A DNA stretch of 64,000 nt from JACCTU01 sp963700495 (GTDB taxonomy: Bacteria > Actinomycetota > Thermoleophilia > Gaiellales > Gaiellaceae): the NCBI GenBank assembly GCA_963700495.1, contig CAVOXT010000002.1:104488-168487 (forward strand), written 5' to 3'. Below are positions 1 through 9,392 of this stretch, in pieces; within the stretch, counting starts at the first letter, position 1, and every line of letters starts with the position of its first letter. Under the pieces are notes generated by a model, which made no database searches, had not been told where the DNA came from, and saw only the letters and a list, made by a program, of their open reading frames with translations. Made by a program: the position numbers and the translations under genes.

Positions 1-1479
1 CTCCTGCAGACGCTCGATCCCGGCAACCTGCACGAGACTTCCGAGCGCCTCCAGCTGACCCTCTTCCCCTTCGCACGAGCGGACATCCCGGCCACGTACA
101 TCAGCGCCGACGCGCCGCCGCCTCCCGAGTTCCTTCGTTCGTGCGAGCGCATCCTCCTGGTGCTGGGACCGGCGATCGGGATCGGGGACGAGATCGTCAC
201 GTTCCCACTCCCCCAGTGGATCAAGCGGGCGAATCCGGCTGCTCACCTGACGACCCTCACCGCATACGAGGGCCTCTGGGACGGAGTGGCCGCCGTCGAC
301 CGTGTCGCCACCTACCGCGACTTCGCCGCCGTCGTCGGTGCGATGCGAGGCGACGACGACATCGGCAAGGCCGACCTCGTGCTCCTCGTCGACTTCGAGA
401 ACCCGGAGCTCTATCGGGCGGTCACCGCGGAGAAGGAGATCGCGAAGTACGCAGAGCTGTCGCTCGGCGCCCGCGTCCTCGCAGCGGTCGACAACGTCGA
501 GGGCTGGACGTACCACCAGACGCTGCCTGTTGCCTACTTCAGGAACGTCTACGACGGCTTCGACGAGTTGGCCCGCTGCCTCGGCGTCACTCCGGACCCG
601 GCCGATCGGCTCGACCCGAGCTCCAGCAGCGGCGACGGGAGCGGTGAGCTGCGCGTGTTCGTGTCACCGTTCTCGTCGAAGTACGACCCGTCGCCGCGTT
701 ACTGGAGCACGCTCTTGTCGACGCTGATCCCGGACGGCGCAGGACGGGCGGTGCAGTTCGTCCTCGACCCCGGGCCGAACTCGACCACGCATCGGTTCGC
801 GACCGAGGTCGCCCGCGCAGCGGCGGCCCGCGGCAGGCAGGCCGCGGTCTCGTATGCCGTTGCGGGCGCCGACGGAGGGCGGCTTCCCCTGTCAGGCGTC
901 TTCGAGGAGCTGAAGCGCGCGGACGTCGTGGTGTGCGCGGATTCGTTCGCGGCGCACGCGGCCCCGCGCATGGCGTGCACGACGCTCGTGGTCGCGAGCC
1001 CCGGTCTCGAGAACTGGAGGGTCCCGAGCGACCGCAGCTACTACTTCGACGCCGAGACGCCGATCGGCGAGCTCGTAGCCGGCATGCGCCAGATCCTCGA
1101 GCTGCACGGCATCGGGCAGACGGTCACGGCTCGACCGTCGGTCGGTGACGCCGAGGAACGTCTCGCCCACGCCGACGCCGAGCTCGAACGCGCCGTGGCG
1201 GCGAACGCGAGCCTCGTGGAACTCTGCGCAGCGTACGAGCGGTTCCGCGCAGCGAGGGACGAGGTGGTCAACCGGCTCGAGGCCTGGCCTCCGTCCGCCG
1301 CAACGCTCACCGGCGACTACGCGTACGAGATTCCCGCACGGGACCTGAACGGGGACCACACCTTCCCCGCGGGGCTCGAGCCGGATACGCGGATCTTCGT
1401 GAAGAACCACTGGCTGACGTGGCGGAACACGAATCTCCGCAAGTACCTGGACTCCCGCCTGGAGGAGACCCGCGCATGA
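1..1479 (+). CDS. GT9-like glycosyltransferase, 5'-partial
   Basis: The frame is open from base 1, so the N-terminus lies upstream; about 492 residues remain. The visible part resembles a heptosyltransferase-type (family 9) GT-B glycosyltransferase: a segment ILLVLGPAIGIGDEIVTF followed by PxxLWIKRANP-like spacing recalls the N-terminal GDxxxTTP loop, and near visible residue 309 ADVVVCADSFAAHAAP recalls the sugar-nucleotide loop of these enzymes. The C-terminal 100 residues are not part of that fold and are unrecognised. Its TGA stop lies inside the ATGA start of the next gene, making it the first visible gene of the long biosynthetic operon. Donor and acceptor cannot be told. The family call is moderate; that it is a real coding region is near certain. 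Confidence 0.6.
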   Translation, partial: LLQTLDPGNLHETSERLQLTLFPFARADIPATYISADAPPPPEFLRSCERILLVLGPAIGIGDEIVTFPLPQWIKRANPAAHLTTLTAYEGLWDGVAAVDRVATYRDFAAVVGAMRGDDDIGKADLVLLVDFENPELYRAVTAEKEIAKYAELSLGARVLAAVDNVEGWTYHQTLPVAYFRNVYDGFDELARCLGVTPDPADRLDPSSSSGDGSGELRVFVSPFSSKYDPSPRYWSTLLSTLIPDGAGRAVQFVLDPGPNSTTHRFATEVARAAAARGRQAAVSYAVAGADGGRLPLSGVFEELKRADVVVCADSFAAHAAPRMACTTLVVASPGLENWRVPSDRSYYFDAETPIGELVAGMRQILELHGIGQTVTARPSVGDAEERLAHADAELERAVAANASLVELCAAYERFRAARDEVVNRLEAWPPSAATLTGDYAYEIPARDLNGDHTFPAGLEPDTRIFVKNHWLTWRNTNLRKYLDSRLEETRA

Positions 1480-2537
1480 TCGCCGCCGCAGATGTCTCGG
1501 TGGAGAGCGCCCGCGCGGTGTTCGCACGTCGGCTCGCGCGAGGACTCGACAGCGTCAGCAGGGGCCAGCACCCGAGCGGCGAGATGCTGTCGTTCCGCCG
1601 CGACCGGGAGGGCAACTACACGTACATCCGAAGCCCGTTCCTGTCGACGTTCGTGCACGACGCGCTCGCCTGCTTCGATCCGACCTCGCCCGGCTGGCTC
1701 GACGGCAGTCTCGAGCTGCTTCCCGAGCGCTCACAGGCGCGTTTCGTGCGGACCGTCGTGGAGCTGCGGCAGCGGATTCGCAGCTTCCTGATCTGGCAGC
1801 AGGAGGCGACCGGCTACTGGCGGTTCTTCGGACGGGGGAGCGGCATCGACCCGGACGTGAACTCGACCGCGTGCGCCTCGGTGGCGTTGCTCGAAGGGCA
1901 CGGCGTCCGGAGCCTGACGCGGTGGGAGCTCCAGCAGTCGCTGATCCTCTCGTTCCGCTCGGCGGACGGCCCGTTCTTCACGTTCCTGAAGCCGCGGCAA
2001 GGCGGATACGGGTGGCTGAGCGACGAGGGCGTTCCGGTCGTCGGCTTCGACCGCGTGGTCAACGCGGAGGTGCTTCGCTACCTCGCCCGAGTGGGCCGTG
2101 GCGCGACGCCCGAGGCGAGCAGCCTCGCCGACTGGCTGCTCGGCGAGACAACCGGGACGGACGCCCTGACCGGCTCGCCGCTCTACCCCAATCCGGTCTC
2201 CTTCGTGTACGTCCTCGGCAGGGCTCTCGAAGAGTCAGACGTGCCCGCCCTGAACGAGGCACTGCTGCGGCTGGTGCTACGGCTGCAGCAGGCCGACGGC
2301 GGCTTCGGCGGCCCGCTGAGCACTGCGATGGGCGCGACGACGATGCTCACCCTCGGCCACCGCGGCTCCGAGCTGGACTCGGCCCGGCTGGCGGTGCTGC
2401 GGGCGCGTGGCTCCGGCGACTCGTGGACGTACGAAGACTTCGTCGTCCACGGCTTCGGCGCTCCGGCGTGGACGACGGCGCTCTCGATGGCATTCCTTGC
2501 TCGCCACCACTGCGCGACAGGCGAGGCTCCGGCATGA
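1476..2537 (+). CDS. Prenyltransferase/squalene-cyclase-like alpha-alpha toroid protein
   Basis: A 353-residue protein. The ATG at 1476 is chosen because it overlaps the upstream stop (ATGA) and sits after a GGAGGA at 1461; an in-frame extension to 1419 exists but lacks support. QW-like repeats typical of terpenoid cyclase/protein prenyltransferase toroids are visible, for example QQEATGYWRF near residue 108 and QQADGGFGG near 272. A DxDD-type acid motif of class II cyclases is not evident, so it may bind or process an isoprenoid rather than cyclise it. It lies directly before a polyprenyl-synthase-like gene, which supports an isoprenoid branch in this cluster. Fold call moderately sure, reaction unknown. 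Confidence 0.65.
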   Translation: MIAAADVSVESARAVFARRLARGLDSVSRGQHPSGEMLSFRRDREGNYTYIRSPFLSTFVHDALACFDPTSPGWLDGSLELLPERSQARFVRTVVELRQRIRSFLIWQQEATGYWRFFGRGSGIDPDVNSTACASVALLEGHGVRSLTRWELQQSLILSFRSADGPFFTFLKPRQGGYGWLSDEGVPVVGFDRVVNAEVLRYLARVGRGATPEASSLADWLLGETTGTDALTGSPLYPNPVSFVYVLGRALEESDVPALNEALLRLVLRLQQADGGFGGPLSTAMGATTMLTLGHRGSELDSARLAVLRARGSGDSWTYEDFVVHGFGAPAWTTALSMAFLARHHCATGEAPA

Positions 2538-3618
2538 CGACGACGCGCACCGACCTGCTCGGGACAATCGACGCACTCCACGAGGCGTGCGCGGGAAACG
2601 CAAGCGCTTCAAAGCCGACCGCGGCGAGCAGATCGACGGCTACCGCAGCTTGATCAGCGCAGGGATCGACGACGCGCTCGCGCAGCTGCAGGTCGAGATG
2701 TCGGAGCTCTCTGCGGGAAACGAGGTCGTCCAGCAGGTCGCCGAGCAGATGTCGGCATACGTCGCGTGGATGCAGTGGTCGCTCTGGGATCTCCCGGTTC
2801 TGGCGGTGGCGCTCGACCCGGATCCCGACGAGTTTCGCGACGCCGTCACCGCGTGCGGCCTTGCCTACATCGCGATCCGCGCGTTCGACGACGTGATCGA
2901 CCAGCACTTCACCTACAAGGGGCGGCGGGACACGCTGCTCGGCACGGTCAGCGCCACCTACGCAGACACGCAGCAGGCCAGAGGACTCAGCACGCTCGCC
3001 GGGTTGCTGCTGTGCTTCGAGGGTCTCGGCCGGCTCGCATCGCGAGGCGACCGCCGCCGCGACGCTCACAGGCGTGCTCGGCTCGCTCCGGCGGGCCGTG
3101 ATCGGGGCGATGATGGAGTACACCCCCGCGCGGCAGTGGTCCGACGAGGACTACGTGCGGATGGTGCGGCTGAAGAACGTCGACTACTGGCGGGCGCTGT
3201 ACTCCGCCGTCGACCCGGAGCGCGCCTCCCCGCTCTACCCGTTCCTGGAGCGCTACTACGAGGTCGCCCAGTACCTGAACGACGTCGAGGACTACGACGA
3301 CGACGTCCGGCGCGGACAGCCCAACCTGCTCGCGCTGCACGGCAACGGCAACGGCAACTGCAGGCCGGTCGACGATCCGCGGCCGTGGGCCGTGACCGAC
3401 CAGATCGAGGCGATGCTCGCCGACCGGGTGCTCGATCTGGGGACGGTGGCCGCGGGCCTCGACGCCACCGAGCGGGCCGTCGCCGAGTCGAAGCTGGCCG
3501 ACCTGCTCGACGCCGCGCGGGGCGCGGGGCTCTTCGCGGACGGCGCGCGGCGACAACGGACGCCGGAGGCCGTCGACGCCCTCGAGCTCTACCCGTTCTC
3601 CGAGCTCGACGGACGTGA
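2534..3618 (+). CDS. Polyprenyl diphosphate synthase-like protein (frameshifted in this sequence)
   Basis: Coding starts at ATG 2534 (ATGA overlap) and moves through three frames with breaks near 2590, 3050 and 3600; it would end at TGA 3616-3618, again inside the next GTGA start. About 360 residues. Two aspartate-rich motifs of trans-prenyl synthases are visible: IRAFDDVIDQHF (DDxxD) in the first half and AQYLNDVEDYDDD in the second, with ERYYEVAQ before it. Such enzymes condense allylic and isopentenyl diphosphates, or make terpenes when specialised. Motifs are intact on both sides of each break, so I read the breaks as sequence errors; if real, the gene is dead. The product class (synthase or terpene cyclase) is open. 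Confidence 0.6.
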
Positions 3619-4462
3619 TCGAGCAGGGCGGGCGGCAGGTCGATCGTCGACGTGCCCTGCGGTGCGTGCGGAAGCGGCGACCGGCGCGATCTCTTCCGCA
3701 AGCAGGGATTCCGCTTCCATCGCTGCCGCTCGTGCAGCGCACGTGTACGTCAGTCCTCGCATCTCCGACGACCTCCACGACAGGGTCCGTCGCCGTCCGA
3801 CGACGGCGGGCCTCCCGACAAGTACCTCGAGGTGCAGCGCATCTACGCCGAGCACATCTGCGACCTGCTCCGGCAGCGGACACCCGGCGCGCGGCTGCTG
3901 GACATCGGCTTCGGGCGCGGCTACGTGCTGCAGATGGCCCAGGTGTACGGGTTCGAGGCCTACGGCCTCGACAGCTCTCCCGCAAGGGTCGAGCCGATGC
4001 TGCCGCTGTTCGGGCACCGCGTCGCGCACGCCGTCGTCGGGCGAGACCCGTTTCCGTGGGACTCGTTCGACGTCGTCGTCTTCAGCCACGTGCTCGAGCA
4101 TCTCCCGAACCCCGGCGGTGCGCTCGTCGACATCGCCTCGATCATGAATCCGGGCGGCTGGCTCTACGTCGCCGTACCCGACGTCGACTCGATGGACTTC
4201 AAGATCTTCGGCAAGCACTGGGACGTCATCAGCCCGCTCGTCCACCTCCAGTACTTCACGGAGGAGTCGCTGACGCGCGTCCTCGAGTCCAGCGGCTTCC
4301 AGGACGTCCAGCGCATCCGGCATCCCCACCTGCGCGACGAGGTCTCGCCGCGGTGGATGCGGCTGATGCGCCAGCTCGGCGGAAGCGAGTTGAGCGAGCT
4401 GACGATGCTCGCCAAGGTGCCCGACGACCCGGCGTTCTTTCCGGTCGAGGACGGCGGGCTGA
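3615..4462 (+). CDS. Class I SAM methyltransferase with N-terminal zinc-binding motif (frameshifted)
   Basis: About 282 residues from GTG 3615 (GTGA overlap); a longer clean frame begins at GTG 3652. Breaks lie near 3640, 3745, 3790 and 4455. The N-terminus has CGACGS and CRSCS pairs, the C-x2-C / C-x2-C metal site common in sugar C-methyltransferases of natural-product clusters. Then come RLLDIGFGRGYVLQMA (SAM motif I), FDVVVFSHVLEHLPNPGG and MNPGGWLYVAVPD, the usual Methyltransf_11-type order. TGA 4460-4462 falls just before the next GTG. Likely target is a sugar or small-molecule intermediate of the pathway; this is inferred from context. Confidence 0.7.
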
Positions 4463-4463
4463 C

Positions 4464-5530
4464 GTGCGGGTCCTCGTGCTCACGGCCGACTACGCGCCGG
4501 GCGCCTGGTCCGGGATCGGGACCGCGGTGGCCGTGCAGGCTGCGGCGGTCGCCCGGCGGGGTTTGGACGTCGACGTGATGGTCCCGGAGGACCGCATCGC
4601 GCGAGGTGCGGCGCAGACCGCGCGGCTGCGAGTGCGTCCGTTGAACCGCTCACGCTTTCCGTGCAGGCCGGACGACTTCGACGTCGTCCACCTCCACTCG
4701 CTCGGGTTCACCGAGCTGGCGCTGCAGATCCGGAGCAGGTTCGGCATCCCGCTCGTCTACACCGCGCACGCGTCGCTCCGCGACGAGCTTCCCAGGCAGA
4801 CCCTCCGGGTGGACGCGGGTGCAGGACCTCGTGATCGCTCGGAGCGACCACGTCGTGTTCCCGAGCGCGGCCGAGCGGGCTGCGGCGACGCACCGTACGC
4901 CCGGCCTGGCGAAGCGGAGCAGCGTGCACCCGAACGGCGTCCCTCCCGCCGTCGTGCACTGCGACGCCTCCGCAAGAACCGGGCCGATCGTGTTCGCCGG
5001 ACGGTTTGCGGAGACGAAGGGCCTGGCGCTGCTGAGCGAGATCGTCGACTCGCTCGACGGCCACCCGGCGATCCGCTTCGTGCTCGCCGGTGGGCACGCG
5101 GAGCCTGCAGGCCGCCGCATGGTCGCCGATCTCGTCGCCCGCCATCCCGAACGGTGCCGGACCGTCGGTTGGCTCGCGCCGGCCGCGCTGCAGCGGCTGT
5201 TCGCGAGGGCGAGCATGGTGCTGGTGCCGAGCCGGTACGAGCCGTTCGGACTGGTGGCGCTCGAGGCGATGCGGGCGGGGGCGCCCGTCCTCGCCGCTGC
5301 GACCGGAGGGCTCCGCGAGGTCGTCGGCCCGGGATCGGGCGGCCTCCTCGTCCGCTCCCGACGCCCCGAAGACTGGTGCGCGGCCATCCTCGAGCTCTGG
5401 AGATCACCGGGGCTGCGGACCTCGCTGGCACGACGCGGCCCAAGCTACGTCGCAGAGCGCTACGACCCGGACACCCTGGCGGGTGCGCTGGTCGACGAGG
5501 TGTACCGGCCGCTCGCCGCGGGAGGTGTGA
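4464..5530 (+). CDS. GT4-family glycosyltransferase (frameshifted)
   Basis: Starts at GTG 4464 (MRVLVLTADYAPG). The N-terminal Rossmann half (FDVVHLHSLGFTELA, IPLVYTAHASL) is in one frame to about 4815; the rest is in another frame. The C-terminal half has IVFAGRFAETKGLALL, the donor-binding RYEPFGLVALEAM (E-x7-E) and AATGGLREVVGPGSGG, typical of retaining GT-B family 4 enzymes. About 355 residues. The end is best placed at TGA 5528-5530, which overlaps the next GTG start and implies one more indel near 5525. It probably adds a sugar to the cluster product; the acceptor is unknown. Confidence 0.75.
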
Positions 5531-6308
5531 GCGTGACGCCTTCGCGACCAGGTCGTTGCGATCACGGGGGCGTTCACGCGGCATCGGCAAGGCGATCGCG
5601 CTCCGACTTGCGCGCGAAGAGCCGCGGCACGTCGTGATCGGCTACGTGTCGAACAACAACGCGGCACGGGCAACGGTCGACGAGCTGTCGGAGCTCGGCG
5701 TCCCGGCGACGACCGTCCGCGTGGACGTCGCGCAGGAGCAGATGCTGCGCGAGATGTTCGACCGCATCCGCAACGAACTCGGCCGATTCGACGTGTTCGT
5801 CAGCAACGCGGCGCGGACGACGTTCCGCCCCGCGATGGAGCTCAACGTCACGCAACTGGCAGAAGATCATGGACATCAACGCCCGCGCGTTCCTGCTCGG
5901 GTCGCAGCTGGCGGCCGAGCTCATGCGCGAGGGAGGCGGCGGCCGGATCATCGCGATCAGCAGCCTCGGATCACGCTTCGCCGTGCCCGACTACTCGGGT
6001 CTCGGCGCCGCCAAGGCGGTCATCGAGACGCTCGCGCAGGTACCTCGCGGTCGAGCTGGCGCCGTGGGGCATCAACGTGAACGTCGTCTGCGGCGGCTTC
6101 GTCGACACGCCAGCATGCGCCTCGCCGCCGACTATCGCGAGCTCACCGAGCATCTCGTCGCGAAGACGCCTGCCGGCCGGCTCGCGACAGCCCGACGACC
6201 TCGCCGGGATCGTGGCGTTTCTCTGCTCACCCGACTCGGACTGGATCCGGGGCCAGACGCTGGTCGCCGACGGCGGCTACTCCGTCGGCCCTCTCACGCC
6301 GGACATGA
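5527..6308 (+). CDS. fabL-like: Enoyl-ACP reductase III-like SDR (FabL type), frameshifted
   Basis: Coding drifts through all three frames (breaks near 5548, 5566, 5860, 6040, 6110 and 6185) but the protein can be followed: DQVVAITG plus SRGIGKAIALRLA (cofactor loop), FDVFVSNAARTTFRPAMELN, RIIAISSLGSRF, YSGLGAAKAVIE (Tyr-x6-Lys-like spacing) and DSDWIRGQTLVADGGYS. This matches the FabL pattern (SNAA..RPAMEL, ISSLGS, MIRGQT.IVDGG) better than FabG. FabL-type enzymes reduce the enoyl-ACP double bond with NADPH. GTG 5527 and TGA 6306-6308 give four-base overlaps with both neighbours. About 260 residues. A reductase here means at least some chain positions can be fully saturated. Confidence 0.65.
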
Positions 6309-7068
6309 CGATGACGCTCTCGAGATTCGACGGTCGCGTCGGCGCTGGTCACCGGCGGCTCGCGTGGGATCGGCCGCGCGATCGCCGTCCAGCTCGCACG
6401 CGAGGGCGCCGGCGTGGTCGTCGACTACGTGCGCGCCGAGGAGCGAGGCCGAAGCGGTCGTCGAGGAGATCACCTCGTCGGGCGGAGACGCCCACGCTGT
6501 TCCAGGCGGACGTCGCGACGAGGCCGAGGTGAAGGAGCTCGTGCGCTTCGCGGTCCGACGCTCGGCGGCATCGACGTGCTCGTCGCCAACGCAGGAACGG
6601 TGCAGGATCAGCTCGTGGGGATGATGACGCGTGAAACAGTGGGACACCGTGCTCGACGTCAACCTGCGCGGAGCGTTTCTCTGCATTCGCGAGGTCCTGC
6701 CGTTCCTGATGCGACAAGAAGTCGAGCTCGGTCGTGTGCCTCTCGTCTGTCGCCGCCGTACAAGGCGGGACGGGGCCACGCCAACTACGTCGCCGCAAAG
6801 GGCGGGCTGAACTCGATGGTGAAGTCGCTGGCCGTGGAGCTGGCGCCGAAGGGCGTCCGGGTGAACGCCGTCTCGCCCGGTGTTATCGCCACGCACATGT
6901 CGGAACGGGTGCCGACGGCTGGCGGGCGACGAGATCCTGGACGGAATACCGCTGCAACGCTACGGCGAGCCGGACGACGTCGCGCAGGCCGTGTGCTTCC
7001 TCGCCTCCGACGACGCGAGCTACGTCACCGGAGAGATTCTTCAAGTCACGGGAGGGTTCGGACTATGA
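6305..7068 (+). CDS. fabG-like: 3-oxoacyl-ACP reductase FabG-like SDR (frameshifted)
   Basis: Starts at ATG 6305 (overlapping the previous TGA) and ends at TGA 7066-7068. At least five breaks are needed, but the pieces form a standard FabG: LVTGGSRGIGRAIAVQLARE, LFQADVAT, GGIDVLVANAGTVQDQLVG, VCLSSVAAVQGG, HANYVAAKGGLNSMVKSLAV (catalytic Tyr-x3-Lys), GVRVNAVSPGVIATHMSE and YVTGEILQVTGGFGL at the C-terminus. FabG reduces beta-ketoacyl-ACP with NADPH. About 254 residues, the normal length. It sits between the enoyl reductase and the carrier protein, as expected for a dissociated fatty-acid/polyketide system. Confidence 0.75.
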
Positions 7069-7647
7069 ACAGCACGTCGCAGGCCGACGTGGGCCGCCTC
7101 GGACGAGGTCGCCCTGAAGGTCCGAACGCTGACCGCAGAGAACCTCGAGCTCGACCTGGAGGACGTGCAGATGGAGTCGTCGTTCTTCGAGCTCGGTGCC
7201 GAGTCGCTCGACCTGCTCGACGTTGCCTTTGCGCTCGAGAGCGAGTACCGGATCTCGTTCCCCCGCACCGACATCCTCGAGCGGGCGACCGAGCACTTCG
7301 GCGAGGAGGCGCTGGTCAAGGACGGACTCGTCACCGACCTGGGGCTGCAACTCCTGCGCGAGGGAATGCCCGAGTTGGACCCGGACCTGATCAAGCCCGG
7401 GCTGCGCGACACGGATGTCGCCCAGAAGATCACCGTCGGAAGCTTCGCGCGGATCACACAGCGACTGATCGACGCGAAAGCCGACTTCTCTCGGACTGCC
7501 CCGAGTGCGGGAGCCGCCTCGTCGAGTCGGAGATCATGCCCGAGTTCGAGTGCCCCGGCTGCGGCAAGATCGTTCCCGTTCCGAGCGGCGACGAGTGCTC
7601 TGCAGGATCTCATCGACCTGCACCAGCAGACCGTGGGGGCTCAGTGA
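7065..7647 (+). CDS. Acyl carrier protein with C-terminal zinc ribbon (frameshifted)
   Basis: ATG 7065 overlaps the fabG-like stop. After a break near 7095 one frame gives a carrier domain: SSFFELGAESLDLLDVAFAL, whose Ser is the expected phosphopantetheine site, followed by an unusually long helical stretch (EALVKDGLVTDLGLQLLREG). Between about 7490 and 7600 another frame reads DCPECGSRLVESEIMPEFE then CPGCGKIVPVPSGDE, a four-cysteine zinc ribbon, before the first frame returns with ALQDLIDLHQQTVGAQ. About 194 residues, twice a normal ACP. The two breaks around the ribbon compensate each other. The stop overlaps the next GTG start. Function as chain carrier is firm; the ribbon may dock partner enzymes (inference). 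Confidence 0.7.
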
Positions 7648-8093
7648 GGTTCCTGCTCGTCGACTCGATCTTGGAGCTCGAGACCGGTGCACGCGCCGTC
7701 GGGGTCAAGAACATCTCGATGAGCGAGGACTTCCTGGCCGACCACTTTCCCGACCGGCCGATCATGCCGGGCATGCTCATCCTCGAGTCGCTCGTCCAGC
7801 TCGCGGACTGGGTCGTTCGCGATGCGAGCAACTTCGACAAGATCGGCGTGGCCGCGGGTTTCGACCGGATCAAGTTCCGCCGCGTCGCGCGCCCCGGCGA
7901 CCAGCTCCGGCTGGAGGTCGGCTTGAGCTCGTCGGATGACGGAACGCACGAGTTCCGAGGCAAGGCGTACAGCGGTGACGAGCTTGCCGCCTCGGCGAAC
8001 ATCACCATGATCGAGGCTCCGCTCGAGGACTATCTCGACGCCGATGCGGCGCGTGCTTCCCTTGCGATCCTGCGGCGGGACGGCGTCCCGTGA
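7644..8093 (+). CDS. FabZ-like 3-hydroxyacyl-ACP dehydratase, copy 1
   Basis: 149 residues from GTG 7644 (GTGA overlap with the carrier gene). Hotdog-fold dehydratase with the FabZ active-site signature FLADHFPDRPIMPGMLILES: His34 and Glu48 are the expected catalytic pair. It would dehydrate beta-hydroxyacyl chains on the carrier protein. The reading frame is intact, marking the end of most of the frameshift damage. The stop overlaps the next start at 8090. Its paralogue at 9392 differs in the loop after the catalytic His, so the two may handle different chain lengths or form a heterodimer. Confidence 0.85.
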   Translation: MRFLLVDSILELETGARAVGVKNISMSEDFLADHFPDRPIMPGMLILESLVQLADWVVRDASNFDKIGVAAGFDRIKFRRVARPGDQLRLEVGLSSSDDGTHEFRGKAYSGDELAASANITMIEAPLEDYLDADAARASLAILRRDGVP

Positions 8094-9392
8094 GCACGGC
8101 CCCCCGCCGTGTCGTCATCACCGGCATGGGCGCTCTCACCTCGCTCGGTACCGACGTGGAGTCGAGTTGGGAGGCAGTGCTGGCGGGCCGGTCGGGCGTG
8201 CGCCAGATCAAGCAGTTCGAGAGCGACGAGTTCCCGGTGAACATCGGCGAGCGAGGTCGACGTCGACGAGCTGGAGGTCGACGGGTTCGACGAGTCGCTG
8301 CGGCCGTTCGTCACGCGCTCGGTGAAGCTGGGCGCGTGGGCCATGACCGAGGCGTGGGAGCAGGCGGGGCTCGAAGGGGGCAGCTACGACCCCTGGCGGA
8401 CGGGGCTCATCGTCGGCGCCTCCAACTTCCCCGTCATCGAGGAGTCCGAGTACAGCTGGCCGACCGAGGCACTCAACGTCGAGCGCTACAAGGACCAGTA
8501 CCTGGCCATCTGCGAGGACATGCCCCAGCTGCTGGCCCAGCGCGAGATCGGGATGGTCTCCGCCCTGCTTGCCGCCCCGTACCCGATCAAAGGGCCGTGC
8601 ATGACGGTGCAGTCCGCCTGCGCGTCGGCGACCCAGGCGATCGGCGAGGCCCTCCAGATGATCCGGCACGGCCAGGCGGACCTGATGGTGGCCGGAGGCG
8701 CGGACAGCATGCTCTCGGCCGTCTGCGTGACCGGCTTCACGCTGTTGACGGTCGCTTCGACCTATCGCGGCGACCCGGGCAAGGCCTGCCGGCCGTTCGA
8801 CCGCAAGCGTGACGGCCTCGTCCTGGGCGAAGGTGCGGGGATCGTCATCCTCGAGAGCCTGGAAGCCGCACAGGACCGCGGCGCACCGATCCTCGCCGAG
8901 GTCGTCGGCTACGGCTCGTCGGCGGACGGGTACCGCTTCACGGACAGCCATCCGGAAGCGCGCGGCGCAGTGCAGTGCATGCGCGCGGCGCTCGCCGACG
9001 CCGACCTCCAGCCGGAAGACATCGACTACATCAACGCTCACGGGACCGGCACGCCGCAGAACGACCGCACCGAGACGTTCGCGATCAAGCAGGTGTTCCG
9101 GGACCACGCCTACGCGATTCCCGTGAGCTCCACGAAGTCCCAGCTCGGACATCTGCTGTGCGCCTCGGGCGGAGTCGAGCTCGTGATCACGGTCGAGGCT
9201 CTGCGAAAGGGAATCGTCCCCCCGACGATCAACCTCGAGAACCCCGACCCGGACTGCGATCTCGACTACGTGCCGCACACGCCTCGCGAAGCGGACCTCG
9301 AGCTCGGGCTCTCGAACTCGTTCGGGTTTGGCGGCCAGAACGGCACGCTCATCGTCCGCCGCTCGGACGCCGCCACGGGAGCGGCCGGGTAA
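8090..9392 (+). CDS. Beta-ketoacyl-ACP synthase (KAS II/FabF-like), active subunit; one frameshift
   Basis: Begins at GTG 8090 (RRVVITGMGALTSLG) and shifts frame near 8250, after which it runs clean to TAA 9390-9392; about 433 residues. The Cys-His-His triad is present: TVQSACASATQAIG (Cys near 177), INAHGTGTPQND (His near 317) and TKSQLGHLLCASGG (Lys and His near 354). GLSNSFGFGGQNGTL is the usual C-terminal loop. It should catalyse decarboxylative Claisen condensation. A non-catalytic homologue follows two genes later (9853), as in KS/chain-length-factor pairs of type II polyketide synthases. Stop and next start share one base (TAATG). Confidence 0.85.

Noticed and set aside
3615..6080. One 821-residue open frame
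   Set aside because: It is a composite of pieces of the methyltransferase, glycosyltransferase and enoyl reductase joined by indels, with Arg/Ala-rich filler between.
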